DNA of 64,000 nucleotides from Hippopus hippopus (lineage: Eukaryota > Mollusca > Bivalvia > Cardiida > Cardiidae): contig OX328096.1 in NCBI GenBank assembly GCA_946811185.2, positions 51,102,252-51,166,251 on the forward strand, in the 5' to 3' direction. How positions within the stretch are numbered: the first letter of the stretch is position 1; every line of letters starts with the position of its first letter. The notes beneath the pieces are model-generated. The model did not search any database. It was given only the letters and a program-made list of their open reading frames with translations, and had not been told where the DNA came from. The translations under genes and the position numbers were made by a program. Of this stretch, positions 11,857 to 23,044 are shown piece by piece.

Positions 11857-12376
11857 GGCATGACGTTGTGATTGTGCCGTGACTTTTGTTACTGCCATTA
11901 TTCAACAAGCCATGTTGTTCCATGATCTTGGGGGCCCATTGGCCACATTTACCACGGTCCAAGGTTCCTAGGTCATGTTTCCAATGAACTATGATCATGA
12001 CATTGATCCATTAACAGAGGCATGAGGGGCTGGAGCTTGATATTCAATGACCAATCTGAATTCAATTCCATTCACTTAACAATTTCAAGACTAGCCAACA
12101 GTTGGAGGAAGCATCAATAAAATTCTACGTGTTTTGTCCCCTCCCCTCCTCTGAGAAACTATTTTTTTTTTTAAATGCATTGATTACATAACATATACTT
12201 TGGGCCACGTCAGAAGCTTTTGCCAAACATACAATCTAATTTTTGACATACTCTGTCCTAAATTTTGAGATTTTCCCTACCAAGATGCTTTCAAATTGAC
12301 ATCAAAGGGTTTTTTTATATAGTACCTTTATAATAAATGGCTGACTCACTGAATTACAATATAGCTTCCACAGGTC
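11857..12376. other. No feature recognised
   Basis: Nothing recognised. Confidence 0.4.
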
Positions 12377-12480
12377 TAACTCTTTATCAGATGACAAAAT
12401 TTAAGAGTTTTCCAAACTGAAAAGATTTGCAGACATCAAATAAAAAGTGGCTCAAATACTGGAATTTGTGTGCAAAATCT
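12377..12480 (+). mobile_element. TTAA-MITE, L arm only
   Basis: CTCTTTATCAGATGACAAAAT and TTTGCAGACATCAAA; no palindrome. Confidence 0.6.
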
Positions 12481-12508
12481 TCTTAATAAAATAGTCCTCT
12501 TCTTTGTT

Positions 12509-12680
12509 TTAACCATTTACAGCACAATCAATGGTCTTGACTACCCTGAAAAAGACTTTTATTGAATATATCATTACACTTTTTTGTAATCTTTCAAAGA
12601 TGAATCAAATAGTGTGAGCCATGTTGAATTTTTGGGCCACAAATTCTAATAAGTCTAAAATCTTATCTTCTGGTTATTAA
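12509..12680 (-). mobile_element. TTAA-MITE, palindrome lost, abutting the next copy
   Basis: R arm (TTAACCATTTACAGCACAATC) and L arm remain. Its terminal TTAA (12677-12680) is also the first TTAA of the following copy. Confidence 0.65.
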
Positions 12681-12902
12681 CCCTCTACCAAAATAATCAC
12701 AAGTTTTAACTTCCTTGAAGAAGGAGGCTTTTGAAAACATTTTAGGAAAGGAGAAAATGATGGTAACCAGCATTTTCTCCTTTTCCAACAATATTTTCTT
12801 CTGTATCAAAGACAGAAGTCATCTTTCTAGCAACATTTATTTTGTCGTCTGCAAATGCTTTCCATTCGGTCCACTCAGAAATTTTGTCATTTGGTAAACA
12901 GG
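12677..12902 (-). mobile_element. TTAA-MITE
   Basis: TTAACCCTCTACCAAAATAAT start, good centre, L arm with TTTGTCGTCTGCAAATGC. Confidence 0.85.
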
Positions 12903-13214
12903 CAATCACATGAGATGAATTACATCGATTCAAGGAGAAGGCACAGGGTAGAACAGAATGATAGACTGATGTCAGTGTAGAATTACAAAATAAAGATGAA
13001 GGGTTACATATCACACAGTAACCTAAATAATAAGGATGACAAATCTTTTATTCAAACCACCGATCCATTACATACCATGGCTTTTAATACCATACCTATA
13101 GAAAAATATTCAAACAGATTTTTTGATGATAACAAAATTGCTATTTGATGAGATAGTAATGCCACCATTCTGTCAAAACATTTGATATTGTGCAAAATTT
13201 CTTTGATGATTTGA
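12903..13214. other. No feature recognised
   Basis: Nothing recognised. Confidence 0.4.
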
Positions 13215-13292
13215 TTGGCATTCTGCACTGCTTTTCAGTGTTATTTCAGATATATCATAGTAGCAGCTCTTCTATTCCTGCCTTTTGTACGG
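13215..13292 (-). mobile_element. SINE tail-side fragment
   Basis: TTCAGTGTTATTTCAGATATATC and TATTCCTGCCTTTTG correspond to the tail-proximal part of the SINE. Confidence 0.5.
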
Positions 13293-13435
13293 TTTCAGGC
13301 TTAAGTAGACTAATTTGATGCTCTTAATTGTTTTTTCCATGGACAGAATCAGTGCAGTCAGTCTTCATCTAACCACTAAACTTCTTAATTACAATTCCAA
13401 TGCCTTTGCCATGAAACCACAGAAGACCCTAATTT

Positions 13436-13671
13436 GTTTGTATTGGAGTTTACTGCCGCTTTAACAGCGGCCAGTGCACCTACACATGTGTTTCCTAACT
13501 TTCTCACACCAGTACTGACACAACTTTCTTTCAAAGCCACTGACAACTTTTTCACATGCATCAGAGGTGAGAGGCAAAATACCGCTGGAAAGAAAATTTG
13601 CCGCAACTGGGTATCGAACAAACAATCACCAGTCAGATACACTTAAACCTCTGAGCTACCCGGCCCGGTAG
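13436..13671 (-). mobile_element. SINE copy
   Basis: GTTTACTGCCGCTTTAACAG through GGGTATCGAACA and CTCTGAGCTACCCGGCC, i.e. body plus tRNA-like head; the tail is shortened. Confidence 0.75.
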
Positions 13672-13750
13672 CAGAAGACCATGAAAAATGAACTCAATCT
13701 GATAAACACACAATATTTATTAAGATATAAATTGCATTTTACAGCATGGT

Positions 13751-14990
13751 AAAATTGATTGTATGGCATCCAGCACCATTTTCAACATTATTTCAGTTTT
13801 ATCATGGCAGCCACTGTGCAACTATCTATGCTTTCCTGGAGTTTGTTTGTTTTTTTACCAGTACTTTTCACAATATTCTTCTCAAGCCACTGGCTACTTT
13901 CCCACACAAACATCTTTGAAACAATGATCAGCTGTGAAAGAGGTATTGATCCTGTCGCAATGATTATCATCAATCCTCAGAAAGAAATTGGCCAAGCTTG
14001 GCATTTGAACCATAGGGGTCCGTAGTTTGATTCCTGGCACCCATAGACTATATATTATAAACAAGGGATTTAACTGTATGCAGCCCGTTACTCGCCCCCG
14101 GTTACAAAAAACACCGTATCTTTTCTATCCCATCAGTTATTCTCCTATTTTTTTCTACAGCTGAAAGCTAAAACATTTTTCTACCAGAAAAACACAACTG
14201 TTTGTCAGTGGCTAATGCAGTTTGGCTGATACATTCGCTCAAACTTGTAAACTCGCTCAAAAATCTGCGCCATTGACACGGGTTCGTACATCCGTTTTCA
14301 AGATATAAAATGCACTTTAGATCCAATGAAACGCAGCATTAGCGGCACCCACCCTTTAAACATGTTTAAAAATACTACTGACCTATAGTCTTTATCTCCA
14401 ATAACGACGAAACGCCTCAGAATTCGTTGAATTTGTGATCCACGTTCTTATTTCGAACAGCTGCAGCCATCTTCTGTCATGTGACATTGTTTGGAACGAG
14501 AAATTTCATTGGTTGATATGTACTAACAGTCGTGCGTTCAACCAATGAAATTTCGTACAGCTGCTCACACCTTTTTGTCACGTGACAGTACGGTGACACT
14601 GTTTGGAACGAGAAATTTCATTGGTTTATATGCGCGAACATCAGTATGGAATGTACGAACCCGTGTCAATGGCGAAGATTTTTGAGCGAGTTTACAAGTT
14701 CGAGCGAATGTATCAGCCAGACTGCATTAGCCACTGACAAACAGTTGTGTTTTTCTTGTAGAAAAATGTTTTGGCTCTCAGCTGTAGAAAAAATTAGGAG
14801 AATAACTGATGGGGTAGAAAAGATACATTGTTTTTTTTGTAACCGGGGGCGAGTAACGGGCTGCATATAGTTAAATCCCTTGTTTTAGTCTATGGGTGAT
14901 AGGAGTCAAACTACGGACCCCTATGATTTGAACCAGCAACTCCCTGTACTTAAGTCCTGTACGCAACCGACTGCATTATGGTTGCTGGGC
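13751..14990 (-). mobile_element. SINE split by the 915-bp fold-back element
   Basis: The body lies at 13751-14010 and the tRNA-like head at 14926-14990 (CTGTACTTAAGTCCTGTACG); the two parts are separated by the fold-back element and its 8-bp duplication. Confidence 0.8.
14011..14925. mobile_element. Fold-back element with about 285-bp inverted arms, 915 bp
   Basis: The left arm (14011-14292) and right arm (about 14649-14925) are inverted copies of each other; both termini read CATAGGGGTCCGTAGTTTGA or close to it from the outside. ATTTGAAC is duplicated exactly at the borders (14003-14010, 14926-14933), and the element interrupts a SINE. The 350-bp loop holds CCAATGAAATTTC in both orientations, GTCACGTGAC and GTCATGTGAC. 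No transposase. An 8-bp duplication suggests a hAT-like mobiliser. Confidence 0.85.
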
Positions 14991-15084
14991 ACATAGTGTG
15001 ATGATGATAAAAAGAACATCATTTTATTGATTCAGTCATTAAAGGGGGGTGAATCTGTACATTGCAAGCTTTCTTTTCACCATT

Positions 15085-15180
15085 ACTTGGGATAACACTC
15101 TTTCCGTACACTCCACTGCTTTCCCACATAAACAGAGCAGAAATACTATGTTGACAGTATGAAAGGACTCAAATCCTCTT
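15085..15180 (-). mobile_element. Degenerate SINE body fragment
   Basis: ACTCTTTCCGTACACTCCACTG and CTTTCCCACATAAACAG resemble the SINE body. Confidence 0.4.
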
Positions 15181-15223
15181 TGTTCATTTAGAGGAACTTT
15201 TTGGGTAAAGTTGATCCCATTTG

Positions 15224-15446
15224 TTAACTCTAGAAATCAACATTTCAGTCCTGTCCACCATGAAAGCTTTTGCAAACAAGGAATTTACTGGGGCTCAAAT
15301 GATTGAAATTTGTTTCTGAAAGGTTTGAAAACATTGTGGGAAAAGGAGAAAATGCTGGTTAGCAGCATTTTCTCCATTTCCCATAATGTTTTCAAAAGCA
15401 TTCTTCTCTGGGTCACAAAACATGGGCTTGTACAGTCAAGAGATAA
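15224..15446 (+). mobile_element. TTAA-MITE
   Basis: Mutated L arm, nearly perfect palindrome at 15327-15395, R arm decayed at its end. Confidence 0.8.
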
Positions 15447-15994
15447 GTTTACTGAATGGCAAAACAAATACCAATAATCATATTGATGATAATGTTACCA
15501 TTCAAAAATATGTGGAGCAAAGATCCAATAGATAAACTTTCAACTTGTTACCTCTTTTTTTTTTTGTATGTCTTGCTACTGACCACCTTGTGGATATAGG
15601 AAAATTTGTTTATAATCGTCTTTTCCTTTTGCTAGGATGCTTTTATCTTTATTCATGTATTAAACCTTCATTACTTTGATTATCCATAGCTTACAACAAT
15701 GTTTTTCAATATTCAAACTTTATGATTTTGATTATCCATACTTTACATGGATGTTTTCCGTTATATGCTGAAAATCTGTTTCAGGAAGGACTGCACTGGG
15801 TAAACGGTCAATGTTGAAAGCCGTATAAAACACTGTATAACCAATATTTTATAGCTTCAAGCCTTTCAGATACGTTGCTTTTGTGTACAGCGTATATCAG
15901 TCCCAGCCCAGAAATGCATTCTTAGCTTGGATCCTCAGTGTCCAAGATTTTACACGACAAGCACCATCAACCCTAAATACTTTATGAAATAATA
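15447..15994. repeat. Small tandem duplication in otherwise blank sequence
   Basis: TTTGATTATCCATAGCTTACA near 15677 and TTTGATTATCCATACTTTACA near 15727 are diverged neighbours. Nothing else recognised. Confidence 0.5.
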
Positions 15995-16122
15995 TCCACT
16001 TTTAATCAGAAGGATTTGTAACCAACATTTTCTCCTTATTCCACATTTTCTTGACAAGTCTCTTCATTTGATCCACACTTAATTTGTTGTCTGCAAATGC
16101 ATGTGTTTTGGTAAGGAGTTTA
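15995..16122 (-). mobile_element. TTAA-MITE, right part
   Basis: Second half of the palindrome and L arm (TTTGTTGTCTGCAAATGC). Confidence 0.6.
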
Positions 16123-16505
16123 GAAGGTTAGGGAAACACTGAAGCGCTTAGGACCAAACTTTGGATCAAAACTAGACAGCATAAAATATGCTAGTCTGAT
16201 CTTGTAGTCTTCAGCAATTGTTCTTTCACTCACAAAGTTTTCAAAACCTGTCTTTCAACGAGGCATGAAAAGTAATTTGTATCGAAATCATGGGAAAGAG
16301 AATTAATTAACTTGGAAGAAGCAGTAAATTCATCAATTTTCCATAAATTTCAGAGGAACATCTAGGTTCTCAATGAGCAATAAAACGTTAATTGCTGAAC
16401 TCAGGAATGTATTCAAGAGTCATTTGTTTTCAGCCCTGAAGGAGCCAATAGACTTCCAAGAAACATACCACCAATTGTAAAAGTCTAAAAAGTAGAGAAT
16501 TACAA
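16123..16505. other. No feature recognised
   Basis: Nothing recognised. Confidence 0.4.
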
Positions 16506-16736
16506 TTAACTCTTCATCCAACTATTCTGAGTTTTTGTGACCCAGCAAAGGAAAGCTTTTGAAAACAATGCAGGAAAAGGAGGAAATACCGGTAACAAGC
16601 ATTTTCTCTATTTCCCATATTGTTTTCTATCCTTTCAAAGTCAAATACAATCATTTGAGTATCATGAACTTGATGTCTTCAAACCCTTTCAATTTGGACA
16701 AGCATAAACATTTTTGATTAGGTTAAGAGTGTAACT
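16506..16736 (-). mobile_element. TTAA-MITE
   Basis: TTAA at both ends, R arm first; palindrome mutated (ATACCGGTAACAAGC). Confidence 0.75.
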
Positions 16737-16773
16737 CATTAAATTCAGAAAAAAAACATTGTAGCAGACATTC

Positions 16774-17022
16774 CAATATAAAGAGGAGATACATATACTG
16801 AACCAAAAAAGAAACTTCCCCTGTGTTTAAGTGAAGATATACACAAATATGAAAATCAGGATTAAACTAGATTTATATGCATTGAAAGAGTATTTTATTG
16901 CGACTTTGTGTAAAAAAAATTATTGCTGAGGGTTTATCCGAAAGTAGTAAAATGGTAGTTAAAATGCGGAAGGGGTCGCTCATCAAAATCACAAATTAAT
17001 ATCGGGTATGACCACCTTCAGC
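16774..17022 (-). repeat. 249-bp duplicate of the Tc1 element's left end and flank
   Basis: The block starting CAATATAAAGAGGAG is repeated at 17023 with a few substitutions. It contains 23 bp of flanking DNA, one terminal inverted repeat, the 3' untranslated part and the last codons of the transposase, then joins the next copy within the codons for the C-terminal EGG. This is a tandem duplication rather than a second insertion, because non-element flank is copied too. Confidence 0.9.
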
Positions 17023-17044
17023 CAATATAAAGAGGAGATACATA

Positions 17045-18578
17045 TACTGAACCAAAAAAGAAACTTCCCCTGTGTTTAAGTGCAGATATACACAAATATG
17101 AAAATCAGGATTACACTAGATTTATATGCATTGAAAGAGTATTTTATTGCGACTTTGTGTGAAAAAAATTATTGCTGAGGGTTTATCCGAAAGTAGTAAA
17201 ATGGTAGTTAAAATGCGGAAGGGGTCGCTCACCAAAATCACAAATTAATACCGGGTATGACCACCTTCAGCATGAAGGACTGCCTGGCATCGTTGGCGCA
17301 TAGAACGGATAAGTGTATTGATTTCGGCTTGTGGAATGTTGTTCCATTCCTGAATTAAGGCTTGTCTTAGCTGAATGACGTTTGACGGTGGAATAGGGCG
17401 ACGTCTAACACGCTGGTCCGAATTATCCCAAAGGTGTTCAATGGGATTCAGATCAGGGCTTTTGGCAGGCCAGTCATTAATAAATGCAATGTTATTCGCC
17501 CTGAGGAAATTCACATTGTCCCTAGCTGTATGGCTTGTGGCATTATCATGCTGAAAAAGAGTGATATTGGCATTATTTTGAAACAATGGGATAATGTGCC
17601 TCGCAAGAATTTCATCTCGGTAGCGTTGGGCATTTAAATTCCCTTCGATAACGACGAGATTAGTGCGAAAGCCATGTGCAATGCCCGCCCAGACCAAGAC
17701 AGAACCCCCACCCCCAAAACGATCTCGTTCAAGTACGCAACAGTCGGCATAACGTTCATTTCTCCTACGGTATACTCGAACCCTGCCATCACTTCGATGA
17801 ATGGAAAACCTCGACTCGTCAGAGAAAAGAACGCTATTCCATTGTTGTCTAAGCCAGCGTTGGTGTGTACGTGCCCAATTAACACAATTTACACGGTGAC
17901 ATCGCGTCAAAACACAACCAACGTATGGACAACGTGCAAGTAGCCCACCCTCGCGCAAGCGATTGCGCACAGTTTGGGCAGATATACAGTTGTTATGTGT
18001 ACCAGGGGTGTTAGCAGCAGTGGCTGTGGCAGTTTGGAAACGATTGCGCAGGTGGGTGTTCCGAATATAGCGGTCTTGGCCGCGCGTCGTGACGCGAGGA
18101 CGTCCACTACGTGGTCGATCTTCCGTACGCCCTGTTGCTTGAAAACGTTGCCTATGGTGTCGAATAGCACGAGTAGAACATCCAATATTCATAGCAACAG
18201 CATTCATCGTCATACCAGCATTAAGCATGCCAATGGCACGTTCGCGTAAATTTTGCGGAATTCTAGGCATATCAAAAATAAAGAAAACTAAAAAGAATTT
18301 AATTTTTTTCAACGTCTTTTTCTTATTGACATGAAAGTCTATAAAATTAGACTGAAAGGTTTCAAAAAATATACACGAATTATACTGGTCCGTGCATGCA
18401 CGTGAAAATTGCTTTCAGCGGGTTTCTTCTGCAAAATGCTTTCAATCGAGTTAAAATTTGTTTTATCGGACACATAATCGTTCGCCCTAATATATGTAGG
18501 TCATCTGACATTTTGATATTTTTTAATAACATTGCATTTGCACTTAAACACAGGGGAAGTTTCTTTTTTGGTTCAGTA
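17045..18578 (-). mobile_element. Tc1/mariner (DD35E) transposon, apparently complete, 1534 bp
   Basis: Both ends start TACTGAACC and the first 40 bases of the left end equal the reverse complement of the right end exactly. TA dinucleotides flank both sides (17043-17044 and 18579-18580). With an intact transposase and identical inverted repeats it looks young and possibly active. The left end, with some flanking DNA, is duplicated immediately to the left. Confidence 0.93.
17248..18270 (-). CDS. Tc1/mariner transposase, DD35E type
   Basis: A transposase of the Tc1/mariner superfamily, which cuts its element at the terminal inverted repeats and inserts it at TA. The ORF is open from 18312, but I choose the ATG at 18270, giving MPRIPQNLRE and 341 residues, the usual length. 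An N-terminal paired-like helix-turn-helix occupies about residues 1-50, a GRPR motif lies at 56-59, and a second helix-turn-helix at about 65-125. The catalytic domain shows FSDESRF (D151), HDNATSHTA (D242) and SPDLNPIEHLW (E278). Counting codons, 35 residues separate the last two acids, so it is DD35E rather than the common DD34E. A glycine-rich stretch (GGGGSVLVWAGI) is also typical. The frame has no stops or shifts. It ends in EGGHTRY. Promoter elements were not identified. Confidence 0.95.
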
Positions 18579-18580
18579 TA

Positions 18581-18942
18581 TAACTGAGAAACACTCTAAC
18601 AAAATGGGGTTTAGTTCATCTACGTGACACATTATACCATTAGCAAGTCATCACAATATTAAATCACGGATCCATAACAAATTTATTTTGTCAAACAAGT
18701 GACAAAATCATGAGGTATAATGGTCCTTGAACATGCAGAGAATTCAACATTGACAAAAAGTTTCGACCCAGGTCAGCCGGTGTAAAATAGGATAGGTTAG
18801 ACCTGTAACTGGACCATCTAACTGTGCACAAACTGAAGTTCACACTCTGTGAACATTTCAAGGCTTATGTATTACAAAAACCTGGGAACACATAACTTTG
18901 TACATGAATCCCAACCTTCAACTTCTGACAATTTCAAGGGTT
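18581..18942. other. Possible relic of the GAGCCAWGCTCTG MITE relatives
   Basis: AAAAAGTTTCGACCCAGGTC near 18765 resembles the interior of the element at 35034; ends were not found. Confidence 0.4.
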
Positions 18943-19143
18943 GACTCCTTACTACACTAACCCAGCTTTTGAAAACATTGTGGGAAAAGGAGAAAATGCT
19001 GGTAAGCAGCATTTTCTCCTTTTCCCACAATGTTTTCTTCCCATTCAAATACAAATCTCATCTTCTGAGATACATTAAATTTGTCGTCTTCAAATGCTTT
19101 CAACGTGGGACTATTCTAACATTTTGTTGTCTAGTAAAGAATT
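18943..19143 (-). mobile_element. TTAA-MITE
   Basis: R arm partly deleted; perfect palindrome (CTGGTAAGCAG centre) and L arm TTTGTCGTCTTCAAATGC. Confidence 0.82.
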
Positions 19144-19250
19144 ATTTTGCTATGAATTTCAAGGATACCCTAGCCTGAGTTCCAGTCTAATCAGTTCTTC
19201 CTTTTACATATTTGGATTTCAATTTCTATATCTATTCAAAATTCAATAAA

Positions 19251-20465
19251 CAAGAGGGCCATGATGGCCCTGAAGTCACTCACATAAGCCTTTTGACCAA
19301 ACATGACCCATTTTCAATCTCTTTGGAGATATTATGACAAACATTCTAACAAGCTTTCATAATTATTGGACAGAAAATTTAGCCTCTACCTTGTACACAA
19401 ACCTTTTCTAGACTCATCCAAGATGTCATCAAGACATACATTCTGACCAAGTTTCATGAGTACTGGACTGAAAATGTGGCCTCTAGAGCATACACAAGGT
19501 TTTTCAAAGATTTGACCTATTGACCTAGTTATTTAGCTGACATGACCCATTTTCAAACTTATCCAAGATGTTGTCAAGACATACATTCTGACCAAGTTTC
19601 ATGAGTATTTGACTGAAAATATGGCCTCTAGAGCATACACAAGCTTTTTCAGAAATTGGTCCTAGTGACCTACATTTGATCCAACATGACCCATTTTCAA
19701 ATCCTTACAGATACCATCAAGAAAAATATTCTGACAAACTTTCAAGAGTATTTGACTGAAAATGTGGCCTCTAGAGGATACACAAGGTTTTCTTAAGATC
19801 TGACCTCGTGACCTAGTTTTTGACCTGACCTGACCTGACCCATTTTCAAACTTGTTCGAGATATTATCCAGACAAACATTCTGACCAAGTTTCATGAGTA
19901 CAGAACTGAAATTGTGGCCTCTACAGCGTACACAAGACTTTTCTAAGATATGACCTAGTTATTGACCCGACCTGACCCATTTTTTAACTCGTCCCAGATA
20001 TTATCAAGACAAACATCCTGACCAAGTTTCATGAGTATCGGAATGAAAATGTGGCCTCCAGAGCATACAAAAGGTTTTTCTAAGATTTGACCTAGTGACC
20101 TAGTTACTGACCCGACATGGCCCATTTCAAATTCATCCAAGGTATTATCAAGACAAAGATTCTGACCAACTTTTAAGAGCATTGGACAGAAAATGTGGCC
20201 TCTAGAGTGTACACAAGGTTTTTCTAAGATTTGACCAAGTGACCTAATTTTTTACCCGACCTAACCCATTTTCAAACTCGTCAGAGATATTATTAAGACA
20301 AACATTCTGACCAAGTTTCATGAGTACCAGACTTAAAAATGTGGCCTCTAGAGTGTACACAAGGTAAAAGTTGATGACGGATGACGGACAACACATGACG
20401 GACGACTGACATGGCACGATAACAAAAGCTCATCTTGAGCACTTTGTGCTCAGGTGAGCTAAAAA
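19251..20465 (+). repeat. 145-bp tandem repeat element, complete
   Basis: It starts CAAGAGGGCCATGATGGCCC (5' hairpin), continues with about seven to eight units, and ends GAGCACTTTGTGCTCAGGTG then AGCTAAAAA (3' hairpin). A 5' hairpin, tandem core, 3' hairpin and A-rich end without inverted termini suggest a Helentron/HINE-like or pearl-like non-autonomous element of molluscs. Confidence 0.85.
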
Positions 20466-20591
20466 TTGACAAAATAATTACAGTTTATACATTATAAACA
20501 GTGTGCCACAGATCTGTACAGACTGTAAAAGGAAACCATGACAAGGAGTGATTAAGAAATTATTGCCCCTTGTATCACATATCAATTGGTA

Positions 20592-20762
20592 AATTGATTC
20601 AATAGTGTTACTCCATTTTCAGCACTATTTTACTTATTTTGCAGCAGCCAGTGCACCTATCCATGCTTTTCTGAAGTTTCTGTTGCCAGTACTTTGTACA
20701 ATATTCTTCCCAAGCTACTGGCTTCTTATCCACTATCGTTGAAACAATGATCAGTGGTGAGA
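20592..20762 (-). mobile_element. SINE fragment, tail and body
   Basis: ATTGATTCAATAGTGTTAC, GCACCTATCCATGCTTTTCTG and GATCAGTGGTGAGA are present; the head is missing. Confidence 0.65.
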
Positions 20763-20894
20763 CTAACCCTTTAAAAGGGCTTTTCAGATCTTTATAACCA
20801 TACCAAACTTCACAAAACCTTTTAGAAAAGAACTTCAAATATTTATGTTTGAAAACAATCCATAAACAGGAAAATAAAGTGTTAGAAATAAAAT

Positions 20895-21058
20895 CTTTTC
20901 ACCTTTTACCACACAAGAAGAGGGCTTTTGAAAACATTGTGGTATAGACAGAACCCTATTAAGGACAGAAATCATCATTTGAACTGCAGTTATTTAGTTT
21001 TCTGCAAATAATTTGAGTTTGGTGGAGTCTAAAATTTTGTCAGTTGGTAAATGGTTAA
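20895..21058 (-). mobile_element. TTAA-MITE lacking most of the palindrome
   Basis: R-arm start, truncated half stem, then L arm ending GGTAAATGGTTAA. Confidence 0.65.
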
Positions 21059-21069
21059 ATGGTAATCCC

Positions 21070-21284
21070 TTAATCCTTTACCACACAACAACATTGTACA
21101 CTTGTCCAAACTGAAAGCATTTGAAGACAACAAAGTAAATGTAACTTGAATATGAAGTCTTAGTTGTAATAATGAAGAAAACATTATGGGAAAAAGAGAA
21201 AATGCTGTTTACCAACATTTGACAATATTTTCTAAGCCCATTTTCCTTGTAAAAACTCTGGACCATTCTTAGAGAAAAGGTTAA
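21070..21284 (+). mobile_element. TTAA-MITE
   Basis: TTAATCCTTTACCACACAAC start; second half of the stem shortened; ends AAAAGGTTAA. Confidence 0.75.
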
Positions 21285-21582
21285 AGTGATAGCATTGCAA
21301 TGAGCAATTTCCCCTTTATGCCTCTATGATTTTGCTTGAAAATTTGCAACAATTTTTTCAAGAGTGGTTTGCAGCAAGCCGAAAGAAAGTCATGAGTTAG
21401 CAAATACATGAATACTTGGAGATGAAGGGTCATTACCACCCCAAAATACTAATGAGGAGTATAAAATATCATAACAACTGTCTAGGAGCAATTATCTTAT
21501 GTTTAAACCATTAACCTACTGAGTAGCAGATACTGGAAACAATATGGCTGAAAGCATCTCCCTTTCTTTGAAGCAGAAGTGA

Positions 21583-21690
21583 TTAACCCTTTAACAAACA
21601 ATCCCAATGTTTTACGAATCTCAGAAAGAAGGCTGTTGAAAATGTCGTGGGATAAGGAGAAAACGCTGGTAATAAAATTTTTTGGTTACC
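21583..21690 (-). mobile_element. TTAA-MITE, left half
   Basis: TTAACCCTTTAACAAACAATC, R arm and half palindrome; truncated. Confidence 0.65.
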
Positions 21691-22424
21691 TGCCCCTGTC
21701 TTATGGGTTGTCCTTTTGATAGTTCACAACTAGTCAGAGTTTGAAGCAAATGTCTTTCAGTAATGACAGTGATACTCTAAAATGTCGAAGTTTTTGCAAG
21801 ACAACGCAGGTGACGATGACAGAGACAAATACAAAGCCAATGCCAGGGCTATAACAATAACACAACATTTTCTGCAAAAACATTTAAGCTAAAAATGTGT
21901 CTGTCAAGTAATGGGTTAACCCGAAAAGCTGCCAAATCACCATGAAATGAACATTTCACAGCTGTTTTGGCTTGAACATCTCTTAAATTTCAATCAGTAT
22001 GCATTATATCCAAGATTCTGTGGTTCTGATCTCGATCTACAACATCCACAACAACAGCCATGCCTGTCCCAAGAAATGCTTCTCAAATGCCGAGAATTAA
22101 AACCAAAATGCTCCCTATCTGTGGTTAAAAAGAGTCTTCTTAGTTCAAGTACAGTTTCTGGAATTCATTAGCAGAGAAAGTTTCCGTTTTCCCATGGTTA
22201 CAAGAAGGTAAGATATTATTTGTGTAATATTCATATCTATATCATAATAGCATCACACACTTACTCTCTTCACTTTTACCATATTCTACAGGTTTATCTC
22301 TTTTTCTTTTTCACGTACAGATTTCACCTTGTTTTTATAACATTTTTCTATGCATAACTCTGGGACTGGTGCTTTTGCAGAAAGTGCCAATAGGGATTTG
22401 GAGCTGCATAGAAATCACTCTTTT
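21691..22424. other. No feature recognised
   Basis: The 74-codon ORF at 21947 covers a GATCTCGATCTACAACATCC phrase that looks like an old repeat; not annotated as a gene. Confidence 0.4.
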
Positions 22425-22610
22425 TCGGACAACAAAACTTCAGACTTGTCCAGATTGAGAGCATTTGCTGATATCAAAGTAATCATTACTCCAAACCTGA
22501 AATTTGCCTTCTGAAAAGAAGAAAACATTGTGGGAAAGTGAGAAAATGCTGGTTACCAGCATTTCCTTCTTTTTCAATCATGTTTTCAAAGGCATTCTTC
22601 TTCAGGATCT
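22425..22610 (+). mobile_element. TTAA-MITE truncated by the next copy
   Basis: L arm, palindrome, start of R arm (TTCTTCAGGATC), which then runs into TTAACTCTTTATC of another copy. Confidence 0.7.
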
Positions 22611-22807
22611 TTAACTCTTTATCAAACAACAAAACTTTGGACTCGTCCAAATCATAGACAAAAAATTTAATCATTTCGTAGATTTTGTAGACACAGTGGG
22701 AAAAGGAGAAGATGCTCATTACCGGCATTTTCTCTTCTTCCGACAAGATTTTCAAAAACCTTCTACTTCAAGGTCCTTAAAACTAAGGACTGTGTGGTAA
22801 ACAGATA
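22611..22807 (+). mobile_element. TTAA-MITE directly following another
   Basis: Short L arm, palindrome with ATTACCGGC, full R arm ending GGTAAACAGATAA. Confidence 0.7.
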
Positions 22808-22830
22808 AAATTCCAGATTGTTTTGCAAAG

Positions 22831-23011
22831 TTTAAAGAATTAAGCATGCTGATCTTATTTCCACACAGTGTGATATTTCAAAAGACACCTTGAAAATGCA
22901 TGGCAGGGGAGTATTTTGTAGTTTAAAGAGTCAAGCATGCTGATCTTATTTCCGCACAGTGTGATATTTTAAAAGATACCTTGAAAATGCATGATAGGGG
23001 AGTATTTTTTT
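22831..23011 (+). repeat. 91-bp tandem duplication
   Basis: TTTAAAGAATTAAGCATGCTG at 22831 recurs at 22922 with about 6 differences, through GGGGAGTATTTT in both. Confidence 0.85.
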
Positions 23012-23044
23012 CATACAGCAAGTGTCACTTTCTGATACTTCCAG

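Noticed and set aside
17674..18249. Several plus- and minus-strand ORFs inside the transposase region
   Set aside because: They are other-frame readings of the transposase gene.
21947..22171. Candidate downstream Caskin exon or separate gene
   Set aside because: Reading on either strand gives no ankyrin, SH3 or SAM pattern and lacks convincing splice sites.
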